A stretch of 64,000 nucleotides of DNA from Fluviicola taffensis DSM 16823 (GCF_000194605.1 NC_015321.1:3162001-3226000); one strand, 5' to 3'; numbered from the stretch's first letter, positions 17,783-26,700 are shown. Notes: generated by a model from the sequence alone, not told the origin. Made by a program: numbers and translations.

Positions 17783-17800
17783 TCCCGATAGCTATCGGGA
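17783..17800. repeat. 18-bp perfect palindrome
   Basis: TCCCGATAGCTATCGGGA is perfectly self-complementary without a loop. It lies in the divergent region between the phosphoesterase and pdhA genes, close to a degenerate heptamer array. It could be a dispersed repeat or a binding site; the sequence does not decide. Confidence 0.5.
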
Positions 17801-17824
17801 TGAAAAGAGCAGATACTTCATCCT

Positions 17825-17862
17825 ATTCGTAATTCGGCATTCATAATTCGTAATTAGTAATT
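17825..17862. repeat. Degenerate ATTCGTA heptamer repeats
   Basis: Imperfect copies of (T)AATTCG(TA) with interruptions (GGCATTCATAATTCG). The same unit is found in cleaner arrays at 24773-24805 and 36443-36516. The array ends directly at the putative pdhA -7 element. Confidence 0.6.
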
Positions 17863-17869
17863 ATATTTG
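17862..17869 (+). promoter_or_regulatory. Putative -7 element of pdhA
   Basis: TATATTTG is a perfect match to TAnnTTTG and lies 29 bp before the ATG at 17899. No TTG is seen at the -33 distance; that position falls in the heptamer repeats. Confidence 0.45.
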
Positions 17870-17898
17870 TCCATCAAACAAACAAAAAATTGGTAAGC

Positions 17899-18951
17899 AT
17901 GGCTACGAAAACAGCTTCAAAACCATCAAAAACAACAACGAAGAGTGCAGCAAAAAGCACCTCTAAATTTTCAAAAGAAACGTATATCAAATGGTATAAA
18001 GACATGCTTTTGATGCGTCGTTTCGAAGAAAAGGCAGGGCAATTGTATATCCAACAAAAATTTGGTGGATTCTGTCACTTATACATTGGTCAAGAAGCAA
18101 TTGTTGCAGGAACAGTGAGTGCGTCAAAGCCTACTGATTCCCACATGACTGCTTACCGTGATCATGCGCATCCAATTGGATTGGGTACTGATGTACGTGT
18201 TTTGATGGCAGAATTATATGGTCGTTCAACGGGTTGTTCGAAAGGAAAAGGTGGATCGATGCACTTTTTTGATAAAGAGAAGAACTTCATGGGTGGACAC
18301 GGAATCGTTGGAGCTCAAATTCCAATGGGTACGGGTGTTGCTTTTGCTGAACAATATAACGGAACAGACAATGTTGTTTTTGTTTCAATGGGTGACGGAG
18401 CAGTTCGTCAAGGTGCTTTGCATGAAACGTTTAATATGGCGATGAACTGGAAATTACCAGTAATCTACATCATTGAAAATAACAACTATGCAATGGGAAC
18501 CTCTGTTGAGCGTACAACGAACGTAACAGATTTGTCTAAAATAGGTGATTCTTATGAAATGCCTTCTAAATCAGTGAATGGAATGTCTCCAGAGGCGGTT
18601 CATGAAGCAATTGAAGAAGCAGTTGCAAGAGCACGTAGAGGTGATGGGCCTTCATTATTGGATATTCGTACTTACCGTTATAAAGGACATTCCATGTCTG
18701 ATCCACAAAAATACCGTACCAAAGAAGAGGTTGCTGAGTGGATGGAGCAAGACCCAATTGAGCATTGTTTGAAAATGATTCAATCCAATAAATGGTTGAC
18801 TGCTAAAGAAATTGAAGCGATTGATGCATGGGTGAAAAATGAAGTAGAGGAATCAGTGAAATTTGCTGAAGAATCTCCTTATCCAGATGCAGACGATTTG
18901 TATGAAGACATCTACCAAGAGCCAAATTATCCTTACATTATTGAATATTAA
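17899..18951 (+). CDS. pdhA: Pyruvate dehydrogenase E1 component, alpha subunit
   Basis: This is the thiamine-diphosphate-dependent E1-alpha subunit of pyruvate dehydrogenase. From the ATG at 17899 it has 350 residues; a TTG at 17890 in frame is less likely. A Lys/Ser/Thr-rich N-terminal tail of about 25 residues precedes the core. Visible motifs are MLLMRRFEEKAGQLY, RDHAHPIGLG, GKGGSMHFF, the ThDP-binding GDGAVRQGALHETFNMA with a downstream NN in IIENNNYAMGTS, and the phosphorylation-loop-like RYKGHSMSDP. The E2 gene follows 20 bp downstream. The E1-beta gene is not in the window. Confidence 0.95.
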   Translation: MATKTASKPSKTTTKSAAKSTSKFSKETYIKWYKDMLLMRRFEEKAGQLYIQQKFGGFCHLYIGQEAIVAGTVSASKPTDSHMTAYRDHAHPIGLGTDVRVLMAELYGRSTGCSKGKGGSMHFFDKEKNFMGGHGIVGAQIPMGTGVAFAEQYNGTDNVVFVSMGDGAVRQGALHETFNMAMNWKLPVIYIIENNNYAMGTSVERTTNVTDLSKIGDSYEMPSKSVNGMSPEAVHEAIEEAVARARRGDGPSLLDIRTYRYKGHSMSDPQKYRTKEEVAEWMEQDPIEHCLKMIQSNKWLTAKEIEAIDAWVKNEVEESVKFAEESPYPDADDLYEDIYQEPNYPYIIEY

Positions 18952-18971
18952 TAGATACAAATAAATCGCAG

Positions 18972-20249
18972 ATGGCTGAAATCATTAACATGCCCAAATT
19001 GAGTGACACCATGACTGAAGGTGTTGTTGCAGAATGGCATAAAAAAGTGGGGGATACTGTAAAGTCAGGTGAATTACTTGCTGAGATTGAAACAGATAAA
19101 GCAACATTGGAATTCGAATCGTTTTTTGATGGTGTTTTATTACACATAGGAATAGAAAAAGGAAAGCCAGCTCCTGTGAATTCGTTACTAGCGATCATTG
19201 GCGAAAAAGGTGAAGATATTTCTGCATTATTGGCTTCTGCAGGCACTACAGATGCTCCTGCTGAGAAGATAGTGGAGAAAAAAACAGATGCTGAACCAGC
19301 TAAGAAAGAAGAGGTAAAAACAGAAGAAAAAGCTCCAGCAGCAGTTACTTCTGCTCCGAAAACTACTCCAGCAGTTTCTAATACAAACTCAAACGGACGT
19401 ATTTTGGCTTCCCCACTTGCTAAGAAATTGGCAGAAGAAAAAGGAGTTGATTTAGGTTTCATTTCTGGAACTGGTGAAGGTGGAAGAATTACAAAAAGAG
19501 ATGTAGATCATTACGTTCCTTATGATGCTCCAGCTAGACCTGCAGGATCTGGAAGTGCCGCTATGATTGAATCATTTGTAGATGAACCAATCTCTCAAAT
19601 GCGTAAAACGATTGCGCGTCGTTTGGCTGAATCTAAGTTTACAGCTCCTCATTTCTATTTGACGATTTCGTTGGATATGGACAATGCAATTGCAGCACGT
19701 AAATCCATGAATAGTCAAGAAGGAGTGAAAGTTTCTTTCAACGATATGGTGATCAAAGCTGTCGCAATGGCATTGCGTAAGCATCCTGCAATCAACTCGT
19801 CTTGGTTGGGTGATGTGATTCGTAGAAATAGCCACATTCATATTGGAGTAGCGGTTGCTGTAGAAGATGGATTATTGGTTCCAGTAGTTCGTTTTGCAGA
19901 TAGCAAAGGCTTAACTCAAATTGGTGATGAGGTGAAAGTTCTTGCTACAAAAGCAAAAGAAAAGAAATTGCAACCAGCAGAGTGGGAAGGAAATACCTTT
20001 ACAATTTCCAATTTAGGAATGTTCGGAATTGAGCAATTCACGGCAATTGTAAATCCACCTGACAGTTGTATCATGGCAATCGGAGGGATTTCTCAAGAGC
20101 CAGTTGTAAAGAATGGACAAGTTGTTCCAGGAAATATTATGAAAGTGACACTTTCTTGTGATCACCGAACAGTAGATGGTGCTACAGGGGCTTCGTTCTT
20201 GCAAACTTTTAAACAATACATGGAGAATCCAGTTATGATGCTGGTTTAG
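18972..20249 (+). CDS. pdhC: Dihydrolipoamide acetyltransferase (E2) of pyruvate dehydrogenase
   Basis: The 425-residue E2 protein transfers acetyl groups to CoA. Domain order: one lipoyl domain (residues 1-78) with the lipoylated lysine K43 in ETDKATLEFES; an Ala/Pro/Lys-rich linker (about 95-135); the E1/E3-binding domain (RILASPLAKKLAEEKGVDL, GGRITKRDVDHY); and the catalytic domain (from about 195) with the active-site H398 and D402 in DHRTVDGATG. It is cotranscribed with pdhA, 20 bp upstream, and followed by a terminator at 20267-20298. Confidence 0.96.
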   Translation: MAEIINMPKLSDTMTEGVVAEWHKKVGDTVKSGELLAEIETDKATLEFESFFDGVLLHIGIEKGKPAPVNSLLAIIGEKGEDISALLASAGTTDAPAEKIVEKKTDAEPAKKEEVKTEEKAPAAVTSAPKTTPAVSNTNSNGRILASPLAKKLAEEKGVDLGFISGTGEGGRITKRDVDHYVPYDAPARPAGSGSAAMIESFVDEPISQMRKTIARRLAESKFTAPHFYLTISLDMDNAIAARKSMNSQEGVKVSFNDMVIKAVAMALRKHPAINSSWLGDVIRRNSHIHIGVAVAVEDGLLVPVVRFADSKGLTQIGDEVKVLATKAKEKKLQPAEWEGNTFTISNLGMFGIEQFTAIVNPPDSCIMAIGGISQEPVVKNGQVVPGNIMKVTLSCDHRTVDGATGASFLQTFKQYMENPVMMLV

Positions 20250-20266
20250 AAATTGATAGTTCAATG

Positions 20267-20298
20267 AAACGGCTTCCCTCATCTGACGGAGGCCGTTT
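20267..20298 (+). terminator. Terminator of the pdhA-pdhC operon
   Basis: AAACGGCTTCC pairs with GGAGGCCGTTT (one G-U) over a 10-nt loop, followed by TTTTCATTTTA. Confidence 0.8.
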
Positions 20299-20331
20299 TC
20301 ATTTTATCTGATTTTTTTTTAAATAAATAAC

Positions 20332-20359
20332 TTGTATTCCATTTTTTATTACATCTTTG
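20332..20359 (+). promoter_or_regulatory. Promoter of the cold-shock gene
   Basis: TTG (20332-20334), 17 bp, then CATCTTTG (20352-20359), one mismatch from the Bacteroidota consensus TTG-N17-23-TAnnTTTG. The ATG is 20 bp downstream. Confidence 0.5.
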
Positions 20360-20379
20360 TTTATCAAATAAACGAGAAT

Positions 20380-20571
20380 ATGAATAAAGGAACTATTAAG
20401 TTCTTTAACGAAACTAAAGGTTTTGGTTTTGTTAAGGAGGATGAAACAAACAAAGAGTATTTTGTACACGTTTCAGGATTGGTTGACAAAGTAAATGAAA
20501 ACGACGCTGTTACATTTGATTTGGAAGAAGGAAGAAAAGGATTAATGGCCGTAAACGTGAAGCACGCATAA
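20380..20571 (+). CDS. Cold-shock domain protein
   Basis: A 63-residue CspA-family protein with both RNA-binding motifs: RNP1 as KGFGFV (residues 13-18) and RNP2 as YFVHVS (27-32). It begins MNKGTIKFFNETKGFGFV, the canonical Csp start. An in-frame ATG at 20332 lies upstream of the putative promoter, so the start at 20380 is preferred. Csps bind single-stranded RNA and act as RNA chaperones. It is a single gene with its own promoter and terminator. Confidence 0.95.
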   Translation: MNKGTIKFFNETKGFGFVKEDETNKEYFVHVSGLVDKVNENDAVTFDLEEGRKGLMAVNVKHA

Positions 20572-20594
20572 CGATATATAATTTTTCTTTAAAG

Positions 20595-20625
20595 AACCTC
20601 AGCTATAATTAGTTGAGGTTTTTTT
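20595..20625 (+). terminator. Terminator of the cold-shock gene
   Basis: AACCTCAGCT pairs with AGTTGAGGTT (one G-U) over ATAATT and is followed by TTTTTT. It overlaps the last codons of the convergent gene. Confidence 0.8.
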
Positions 20626-21372
20626 ATGGAACGATCTTCGTTGCTTGTATGAGAATCTTTTCATTCCCAATATCAACAACACTTTCACTGTTGGAATCTT
20701 GTTTTTTTGAATAGTAGATTCATCCAACTGCATGTAATATCCAAAAGCGGCAATACTTTTTTCAGCTAGAAAGCGATTCACCTTTTTTCGATTGAATTGA
20801 ATCTGAATGAGCCCCTTTAATTCCTCATAAGTATACGTTTCTAGAGGGATTTCATTCGGTTCAGGGTTTTCCTTTGTAGCTTTTGGTTTCGATTTGCCTT
20901 CATATAAGTTAAAACCTCCATCAGCACCTTTTTTGTTGTAGTGAAAATGTCCTTTTGATTTTACTAATGGAATTTCAAATGAAATGGTTTCAATTAACCC
21001 GAAACAGCAATTCGACCCAAAAAAAATGCGTCGAATTCGTTTCTCTAGACTTCTTTTTTGCTTCACTTTGAGAGGCGTAATGGAATGAATCCGCTTGACA
21101 CAAAGTGTAGATAATTGTGTTAAAACGAGACTTTGCTTCAGAGTGTCAGCACGGTTTCTATTACCTTTTCGGAGTAATTCATTCAGTATTAATTCTAGCT
21201 GTATCGTAGAATCTGAGTAATAATCGTGTTTATCGGCACTGGCAATAGCTGTTTTAAAAGTATATAAAGAATCCTTCCGAGGCAAGTGATACCTAGCTTC
21301 CTGAATAAATTCACTTTGGGAATAGCTCAAACTTGAGGCTGTAATGATCCAAAAAAGAAGTACTTTTTTCAT
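20599..21372 (-). CDS. Hypothetical secreted protein
   Basis: I do not recognise this 257-residue protein. It has a signal peptide (MKKVLLFWIITASSLSYSQ) and a basic mature part. A Cys pair in GSNCCFGLIETISFEIP stands mid-protein, followed by a stretch reading FHYNKKGADGGFNLYEG. The C-terminus (KRFSYKQRRSFHKKTS) is very basic. It starts 2 bp after the stop of the LRR gene and is surely cotranscribed. Its stop codon lies inside the terminator stem of the opposite cold-shock gene. Confidence 0.55.
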   Translation of the reverse strand: MKKVLLFWIITASSLSYSQSEFIQEARYHLPRKDSLYTFKTAIASADKHDYYSDSTIQLELILNELLRKGNRNRADTLKQSLVLTQLSTLCVKRIHSITPLKVKQKRSLEKRIRRIFFGSNCCFGLIETISFEIPLVKSKGHFHYNKKGADGGFNLYEGKSKPKATKENPEPNEIPLETYTYEELKGLIQIQFNRKKVNRFLAEKSIAAFGYYMQLDESTIQKNKIPTVKVLLILGMKRFSYKQRRSFHKKTSTNYS

Positions 21373-21374
21373 GC

Positions 21375-23906
21375 TTAAATCGATAAAATGGCTTTGGAAA
21401 TTTCATCCGGAGTTTTATCTGAAATATCAATTACAGTAATCTCACTTACGAGATGTACTCCTTCTTTTGGTTTAGAAACACCAATCTTTTTTGCTCCTAA
21501 ATTGAAGACTAAATACGATGTTCTGAAACAGTTTACAGGGAAATTGGAAGCAGTTTCCATGTAATAATTCAACAATGGATCCACAGAAATAATGGAGTTC
21601 GGTAATGGATATTCCTCTCCATTTTGATCTTTCAATGTGGAATTTGCACTGAGAACGTATTCGGGTGGTGTGCGCATGAAAAAATCACAATTTACAAGCC
21701 CAAAAGTGCTTAGCCCAAAATTTAATTGATTGGGTGAATTCCAAATTGGTGCTGCTCCTATTTGGTTTTGATTAATCATTGTTGAAGGCTGTGTAAGTCT
21801 CATAATTGCCAGATTGATCAGATTTTGTCTGATTGCTTTATCGTTTATTTTTAGTTGTTCTTCCAATAGTTTCTCATAATTAAATTCATCTCTTTGATCT
21901 TTTTTATTCACCTGCTTCAAAGCATCGTGAAACTTCTGTGTATTTCGTTGAATTTGTTTGTTTGATCCGCCAGCTACCGCAACTGGAAAACTAACCGCAG
22001 AATCTCTGTACATGAAAGTGAGTCGGTAATTGTCGTGAGATGGATCTACCTTAATATCTAATCGATTAATCAAACGAGGAATGAAATTGATAGGAATTCG
22101 TTTATTCAATCGTTTTGCTTTCCATCCTTTCGTTTCTTTCTTCATCACTTTGAGGTGTTTCTTCATTTCTTTACTCACAATGGTGTCAATCACCCATTTT
22201 TGTTTGAGCATCAGTTTTCCAAGAGCATGTTTTCTATTGTTTGTAACAACTAATGAGTTAGAAATAGATGGTGCTAATTGAGAGTGTAAAGAGAATTCAG
22301 TACGATCAAAACGAGAGAATTTGGGGTAAATAGAAAAAATACGGTCATTGATTGTTCGCGGAACGATGTTTTTTAGCTCCAAGCCATTTATTGAATCTAT
22401 GGCGCGTTGAATGAGCTCGTTCAAGTTGGATTTGTTAACAGTATCCGAAATAGTGCTCCATTGACCAGTTTGAGAATTGAAAGAATACAAACCACCTGAA
22501 TTTTGTGGTTGTAAATTACCAACAGAAGCTTGAATCAAGTTTGTAGGATTTGGTTGTAATATTTCCTCATTTTCTCCTTTTGCTTCGAGTTTAAGCATGC
22601 CATTTGAAGCAAATAATTCTTGTTGACCGTTTTCATTAAAAGTCATAGGTATTCCTGCTAAAGCCGTTTGAATAGCATCATTGTATACGGTTAATTCAAT
22701 GTTTACTTGTCCAGTATATGGTTTTCCATTGGAATCTAGAAACGCATTTTCGGGAATTTCGAGCGTCACATTCTTTTCTGAAATGGTGCTGGAAATAGTA
22801 GATTGAATAGCAATTTTTTTTGCGGGAAGTTCAAGGATTGGATCTACTTTGTTGGCAATCATGTTTTCTGTTACATCAGGATTTCCTGTGATGATTTGAG
22901 TTCTTGGTAGTTCCTGTTTTAATTTTTCAATCTGATCTTTATTGAAACTTGTCTCTGAAATATCCAGTATTCTTAATCTTTTTAAGGCATACAATTTTGG
23001 AAGTTGATCTTCTGTGATATCTTTTAAAACCAATGTGTTCAATGATTTCAATTTTTCAAGACCAATTGGAATAAGAGAGTTCGTTAGTTCTAATTTTGAG
23101 ATGTTGTCAAATTGTTTCTCGTTTTCTTTGGAAAGCCAATTGGGAGAATGCGTAAGCGCCAAATTTTTGGTAGAAGAAAAACGGGTAAAATCGATAGTAG
23201 ATGGTTCGTTCACATTTGCAAGTTCAAGACGTTCTAAGTCCATTTTAGAAAGCAGTTGAATACTTGTTGGATTTAATCCATTGCCATCAATTGTCAAATC
23301 CTTTAATTGTTTGCTTTCAGCGATACTTAAAATGAGATTATTGCTGCCTAAATTTGAATTGGAAGAGATGTTTAGTTTTTTCAATGCCCAAAGTGCTCCT
23401 AGTTCATTGGCTTGTAGTTTAATGTGGTTATTGGCTAAGTTGAGCTCTTTCAGGTTCGATAAATACATAATTTCCACGGGAATAGTAACCAGCTGATTGT
23501 CTGAAATATCTAAAGCAAGGAGGTTTCCCAAACTTTGGAGTCCCGACCATATAAATGGGAGTTGATTGCCACTTAAATTCAATTTTTCCAAATTAGGGAA
23601 TGCTTGTCCAATTGAACTAATTTTCCAAGGATTGTAAGAAGCGTGGGATAAGTTGAGTTCTTTTAAAGAAGGAATCAATACATTTGGCGCCACCTCCATA
23701 ACCGGACTGTAGGCCAAATTCAAAACCTTTAGCGCTGTAAATTGGTTAAAATTGGTATCAATGAGTACGAAAGGAGAATTCGTCAAATGAAGTTCTTCTA
23801 CTTGCTTAGGATCTTTTTGAGCTTCTTCCAGAGAGTAGCAAGCTTTTAACTGTGAATATGCACTAGTTGCAAGAACTATAATGAAGATGGTGATTAACTG
23901 TTTCAT
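21375..23906 (-). CDS. Secreted leucine-rich-repeat protein
   Basis: The 843-residue protein has a signal peptide (MKQLITIFIIVLATSAYSQ) and about 12 leucine-rich repeats over residues 30-340 (for example LEKLNLSGNQL, LLALDISDNQL, LKELNLANNHI), which form a curved protein-binding surface. Residues about 350-470 contain a beta-sandwich segment (VTLEIPENAFLDSNGKPYTG, VNIELTVYNDA) like those in Bacteroidota surface proteins. The remaining 370 residues are not recognised. No type IX sorting domain is visible at the C-terminus (TVIDISDKTPDEISKAILSI), so it may stay periplasmic or be held by its downstream partner. Confidence 0.7.
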   Translation of the reverse strand: MKQLITIFIIVLATSAYSQLKACYSLEEAQKDPKQVEELHLTNSPFVLIDTNFNQFTALKVLNLAYSPVMEVAPNVLIPSLKELNLSHASYNPWKISSIGQAFPNLEKLNLSGNQLPFIWSGLQSLGNLLALDISDNQLVTIPVEIMYLSNLKELNLANNHIKLQANELGALWALKKLNISSNSNLGSNNLILSIAESKQLKDLTIDGNGLNPTSIQLLSKMDLERLELANVNEPSTIDFTRFSSTKNLALTHSPNWLSKENEKQFDNISKLELTNSLIPIGLEKLKSLNTLVLKDITEDQLPKLYALKRLRILDISETSFNKDQIEKLKQELPRTQIITGNPDVTENMIANKVDPILELPAKKIAIQSTISSTISEKNVTLEIPENAFLDSNGKPYTGQVNIELTVYNDAIQTALAGIPMTFNENGQQELFASNGMLKLEAKGENEEILQPNPTNLIQASVGNLQPQNSGGLYSFNSQTGQWSTISDTVNKSNLNELIQRAIDSINGLELKNIVPRTINDRIFSIYPKFSRFDRTEFSLHSQLAPSISNSLVVTNNRKHALGKLMLKQKWVIDTIVSKEMKKHLKVMKKETKGWKAKRLNKRIPINFIPRLINRLDIKVDPSHDNYRLTFMYRDSAVSFPVAVAGGSNKQIQRNTQKFHDALKQVNKKDQRDEFNYEKLLEEQLKINDKAIRQNLINLAIMRLTQPSTMINQNQIGAAPIWNSPNQLNFGLSTFGLVNCDFFMRTPPEYVLSANSTLKDQNGEEYPLPNSIISVDPLLNYYMETASNFPVNCFRTSYLVFNLGAKKIGVSKPKEGVHLVSEITVIDISDKTPDEISKAILSI

Positions 23907-24033
23907 GAGATACCTTTTTGTGGGTTAACAGAAACAGGTGTTGAAATATTGGATAGGTAAACAGGTATTTTGAAGAGAAAGAATAAATCAATAGAATCTT
24001 TGAATATTAATGGATTTTGAGTGAACATTTGTA

Positions 24034-24714
24034 TTACCGATGATGATGCGGATACCTGGAAGAAAATTGTTTGTTAAACAAATGGTTTATCGGACCGTTA
24101 AAGTTTTGCTTGTTAGCTTTTCTAAAATTTAAAAGCTCATTAATTTCCACAAGTGTTTTATTCATAGTTGGAACATAGCTTTTGGGCAGGGTGATTGTTT
24201 CTTCTCCGGTAATTGTATATAAAACTGGTTCTGACCAATAGGTTGCATTCAGAACGGGTATCAGTAAAACTGGGCGAGATAACACTTTTTCATTTCCCTT
24301 GCGGATTTCTCCTGAAACTTTAGAATTGTATTCATTGGCAGTGTGATAATGATAAAAGAACATCAAACTCAAAAGATCCAATTTCCGGTTCAGGGATATT
24401 TGATCATCAGAAGTTTCATAAACCAGTTTATAAACATTGTAACTGATATATCCATCTGTAAGTTCATGTTGATTTGTGGTGTTTATTTCTGCATTTTCAA
24501 TAATGAAATTTACCAATTCATAAAAGGTAGTAGAATCCTTTAGTGTGTAATCATCTGTTATAACAGAAAGAGTTGGATTGTAAAGCTTCTCAATTGTCCC
24601 TTTTTCAGTGGAATTGGTATCCTCAGATTTCTTTTCAATCTTCTTTGGCTGACTTTTACAACTAAGTGGCAGAAGACATAGTAAAATTGACAGGTTTATT
24701 AGTTGACATCTCAT
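24034..24714 (-). CDS. Hypothetical lipoprotein
   Basis: From the ATG at 24714 the 226-residue product starts MRCQLINLSILLCLLPLSCK, a lipoprotein signal with lipobox LPLSC; an upstream ATG at 24753 would bury this signal and is rejected. A Lys/Glu/Ser linker (QPKKIEKKSEDTNSTEKG) follows, then a helical domain with ELVNFIIENAEIN and LDLLSLMFFYHYHTANEY. The C-terminus ends in RYPHHHR. No family is recognised. It is probably transcribed alone from the gap that carries the heptamer array. Confidence 0.6.
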   Translation of the reverse strand: MRCQLINLSILLCLLPLSCKSQPKKIEKKSEDTNSTEKGTIEKLYNPTLSVITDDYTLKDSTTFYELVNFIIENAEINTTNQHELTDGYISYNVYKLVYETSDDQISLNRKLDLLSLMFFYHYHTANEYNSKVSGEIRKGNEKVLSRPVLLIPVLNATYWSEPVLYTITGEETITLPKSYVPTMNKTLVEINELLNFRKANKQNFNGPINHLFNKQFSSRYPHHHR

Positions 24715-24772
24715 AAGTAACAGTTCCGAACTCTTATTAAGTCGAAGAATCAATTTTGTTACAAAATCTGAA

Positions 24773-24805
24773 TAATTCGTAATTCGTAATTCGTAATTCG
24801 TAATT
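24773..24805. repeat. TAATTCG heptamer tandem array
   Basis: 4.7 perfect copies of TAATTCG, the same unit (reverse complement phase) as the 10-copy array at 36443-36516. It ends at the stop codon of the adjacent hexapeptide protein gene. Confidence 0.85.
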
Positions 24806-25403
24806 ATCCCTTCTTAATCGCCTCCCAAGTTTGGTACATTTTTTCTTGATTTGGTCGGTTTTCTTCCACTTCTTCCAAAGGTTCGCAAGGAATCAGTGTT
24901 TCGTAACATTCTTTGGGTAAAGCCTGATAAAGTGCCGTTCCTTTGGTTTTCCAAGCAATCATGTCGTCCGAAACTTCTTTGATTACTTTTGCTGGATTTC
25001 CAACCACCAAACTTCTTCTTGGAATAACAGTATTAGCAGGAACAAAACACAAAGCTCCGATAATACATTCATCTTCGATAGTCACATCGTCCATAATCAC
25101 CGAATTCATTCCAATTAGGCAATTTTCGCCAATCGTTCCGCCGTGTACAATGGCTCCATGACCGATGTGTGCACCCTTTTTTAAAGTAACAGTTGTTCCT
25201 GGAAACATGTGGATGGTACAGTTTTCTTGAACATTGCAACCGTCTTCAATAATGATTTGTCCCCAATCTCCACGAATTGCAGCTCCTGGACCGATATACA
25301 CATTTTCGCCAATAATCACATTTCCAGTCACTGCAGCTTGTGGGTGAATGAAACTGGATTTTTTAACAACTGGAATAAAACCATTGAATGAATATACCGC
25401 CAT
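24804..25403 (-). CDS. Gamma-carbonic anhydrase-like hexapeptide protein
   Basis: A 199-residue left-handed beta-helix protein of the gamma-carbonic anhydrase/PaaY group. The zinc ligands and active-site residues of gamma-CAs can be aligned: R44 and D46 in IRGDWG, N57 and Q59 in CNVQEN, H65 in CTIHMF, and H82 and H87 in GHGAIVHG, with the five-residue spacing seen in Methanosarcina Cam. The acidic proton-shuttle loop of Cam is not visible, as in PaaY and CaiE. It could be a carbonic anhydrase or a thioesterase-like protein. The C-terminal helix is normal for trimeric members. Confidence 0.8.
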   Translation of the reverse strand: MAVYSFNGFIPVVKKSSFIHPQAAVTGNVIIGENVYIGPGAAIRGDWGQIIIEDGCNVQENCTIHMFPGTTVTLKKGAHIGHGAIVHGGTIGENCLIGMNSVIMDDVTIEDECIIGALCFVPANTVIPRRSLVVGNPAKVIKEVSDDMIAWKTKGTALYQALPKECYETLIPCEPLEEVEENRPNQEKMYQTWEAIKKG

Positions 25404-25445
25404 GAATTCCTATTTTTGGTAAAAATAAACAATCAAAACGGCAAA

Positions 25446-25970
25446 ATGAGCTATTGCAATTATGTTTCAACCAAACCAAAAGACGACCTTCACCGTATCT
25501 ATCATGATTTTCATTATGGAACGCCAATTGAAGATGATAATGAACTTTTTGGAAGGTTAATTCTAGAAATAAATCAAGCAGGCTTGTCTTGGGATATTAT
25601 TTTAAAGAAACAAACAAACTTTTTGGAAGCTTTTGACGTTTATGATATATCAAAGATTGCTAATTATCAGGAAGATAAAATAAATGAATTGCTTCAAAAT
25701 TCTGGTATAATTAGAAATAAATTGAAAGTAAATGCCGTTATTTACAATGCGAATCAAGTATTGTTAATACAAAAAGAATTTGGTAGTTTTAAGTACTGGT
25801 TAGACAGTCACTTAGGGAAATCAAAAGAAGAGTGGGTAAAGTTGTTTAAAAAGCACTTTAAATTTGTGGGAGGAGAAATTGTAAATGAATTTTTAATGAG
25901 TTTGAGCTATCTTCCAGGAGCGCATCAGTCAACTTGTTTTAGATATAAAGAATTGAACACAAAAAAGTAA
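25446..25970 (+). CDS. tag: DNA-3-methyladenine glycosylase I
   Basis: The product removes 3-methyladenine from DNA as the first step of base-excision repair. From ATG 25446 (MSYCNYV) it has 174 residues; the earlier in-frame ATG at 25416 lacks homology. The Tag zinc site is intact: C4 near the N-terminus, His in IYHDFHYG, and the C-terminal H-x3-C pair in GAHQSTCF. The catalytic region LEINQAGLSWDIILKKQTNF matches the LEGxQAGLSW signature. It stands alone between divergent and unrelated genes. Confidence 0.92.
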   Translation: MSYCNYVSTKPKDDLHRIYHDFHYGTPIEDDNELFGRLILEINQAGLSWDIILKKQTNFLEAFDVYDISKIANYQEDKINELLQNSGIIRNKLKVNAVIYNANQVLLIQKEFGSFKYWLDSHLGKSKEEWVKLFKKHFKFVGGEIVNEFLMSLSYLPGAHQSTCFRYKELNTKK

Positions 25971-26043
25971 AGCTTAATAAGATTTGAAGGTTCACCAATT
26001 GTGGAGATTCAATCAGATTGAAACGAACATAAAATAGCAAGTC

Positions 26044-26700
26044 ATGAAAACAAAAATAGTACTTCCGATAATCCTTTTGATTATCAGCCTATCAGCAAAA
26101 TCCCAAGTTGGATTAATGATTGCTCCAGGGTTAAATTATGGTTTTGGTTCTGGTCAGTTATTTAAGACATTGAATCTTGGTGTGGAAATTCCACGAGATG
26201 AAAATGCTTCTATTGTTATTCGTGCTTTTGCAAGTTTGAAAAATAGCAAAACAGATTCAACCTATGCTGAAGCTTTTGATTTAGCAACGAGTCCTTCTGT
26301 TTTGATGGTAAAAGTGAAAAATGGAGTTACTCAATTTGGTTTAGAGGGTGGAACAAGAAGGTATTTCATTGGATCAAACTTTGATTATGGATTTGGATTG
26401 TATGGAGGAACAATCTTTAATGTTTCGATGTACAGACTGAGCTCCAAGATTTTGGATGATATTGATGAAAGTGCGTATCGTTTTGCAGAAACAAACAAAG
26501 GAAGTGTTTTCTTACTAAGTTTCGGATTGCAAGGTGGAGTTAAAAAACAATTCGCATTTGGGACCTTATTTTTAGATCTTTCCCTTTCGTATGCAATTGT
26601 TGCAGCTGGTTCACCGAATTTAACAGGAAATACAGGAAATCAGATTTCTGCACTCAATTTTGGAACATGTATTGGTTACAGAAGAGATATCTTTAGATAA
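26044..26700 (+). CDS. Outer-membrane beta-barrel protein
   Basis: A 218-residue secreted protein with signal peptide MKTKIVLPIILLIISLSAKSQ. The mature part alternates glycine/aromatic strands (APGLNYGFGSGQLF, RYFIGSNFDYGFGLYGGTIF, LLSFGLQGGVKKQFAFG, ALNFGTCIGYRRDIF), which fits a small outer-membrane barrel. No specific family is recognised. It ends 3 bp from the stop codon of the convergent kinase-like gene, with no obvious terminator between. Confidence 0.6.
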   Translation: MKTKIVLPIILLIISLSAKSQVGLMIAPGLNYGFGSGQLFKTLNLGVEIPRDENASIVIRAFASLKNSKTDSTYAEAFDLATSPSVLMVKVKNGVTQFGLEGGTRRYFIGSNFDYGFGLYGGTIFNVSMYRLSSKILDDIDESAYRFAETNKGSVFLLSFGLQGGVKKQFAFGTLFLDLSLSYAIVAAGSPNLTGNTGNQISALNFGTCIGYRRDIFR

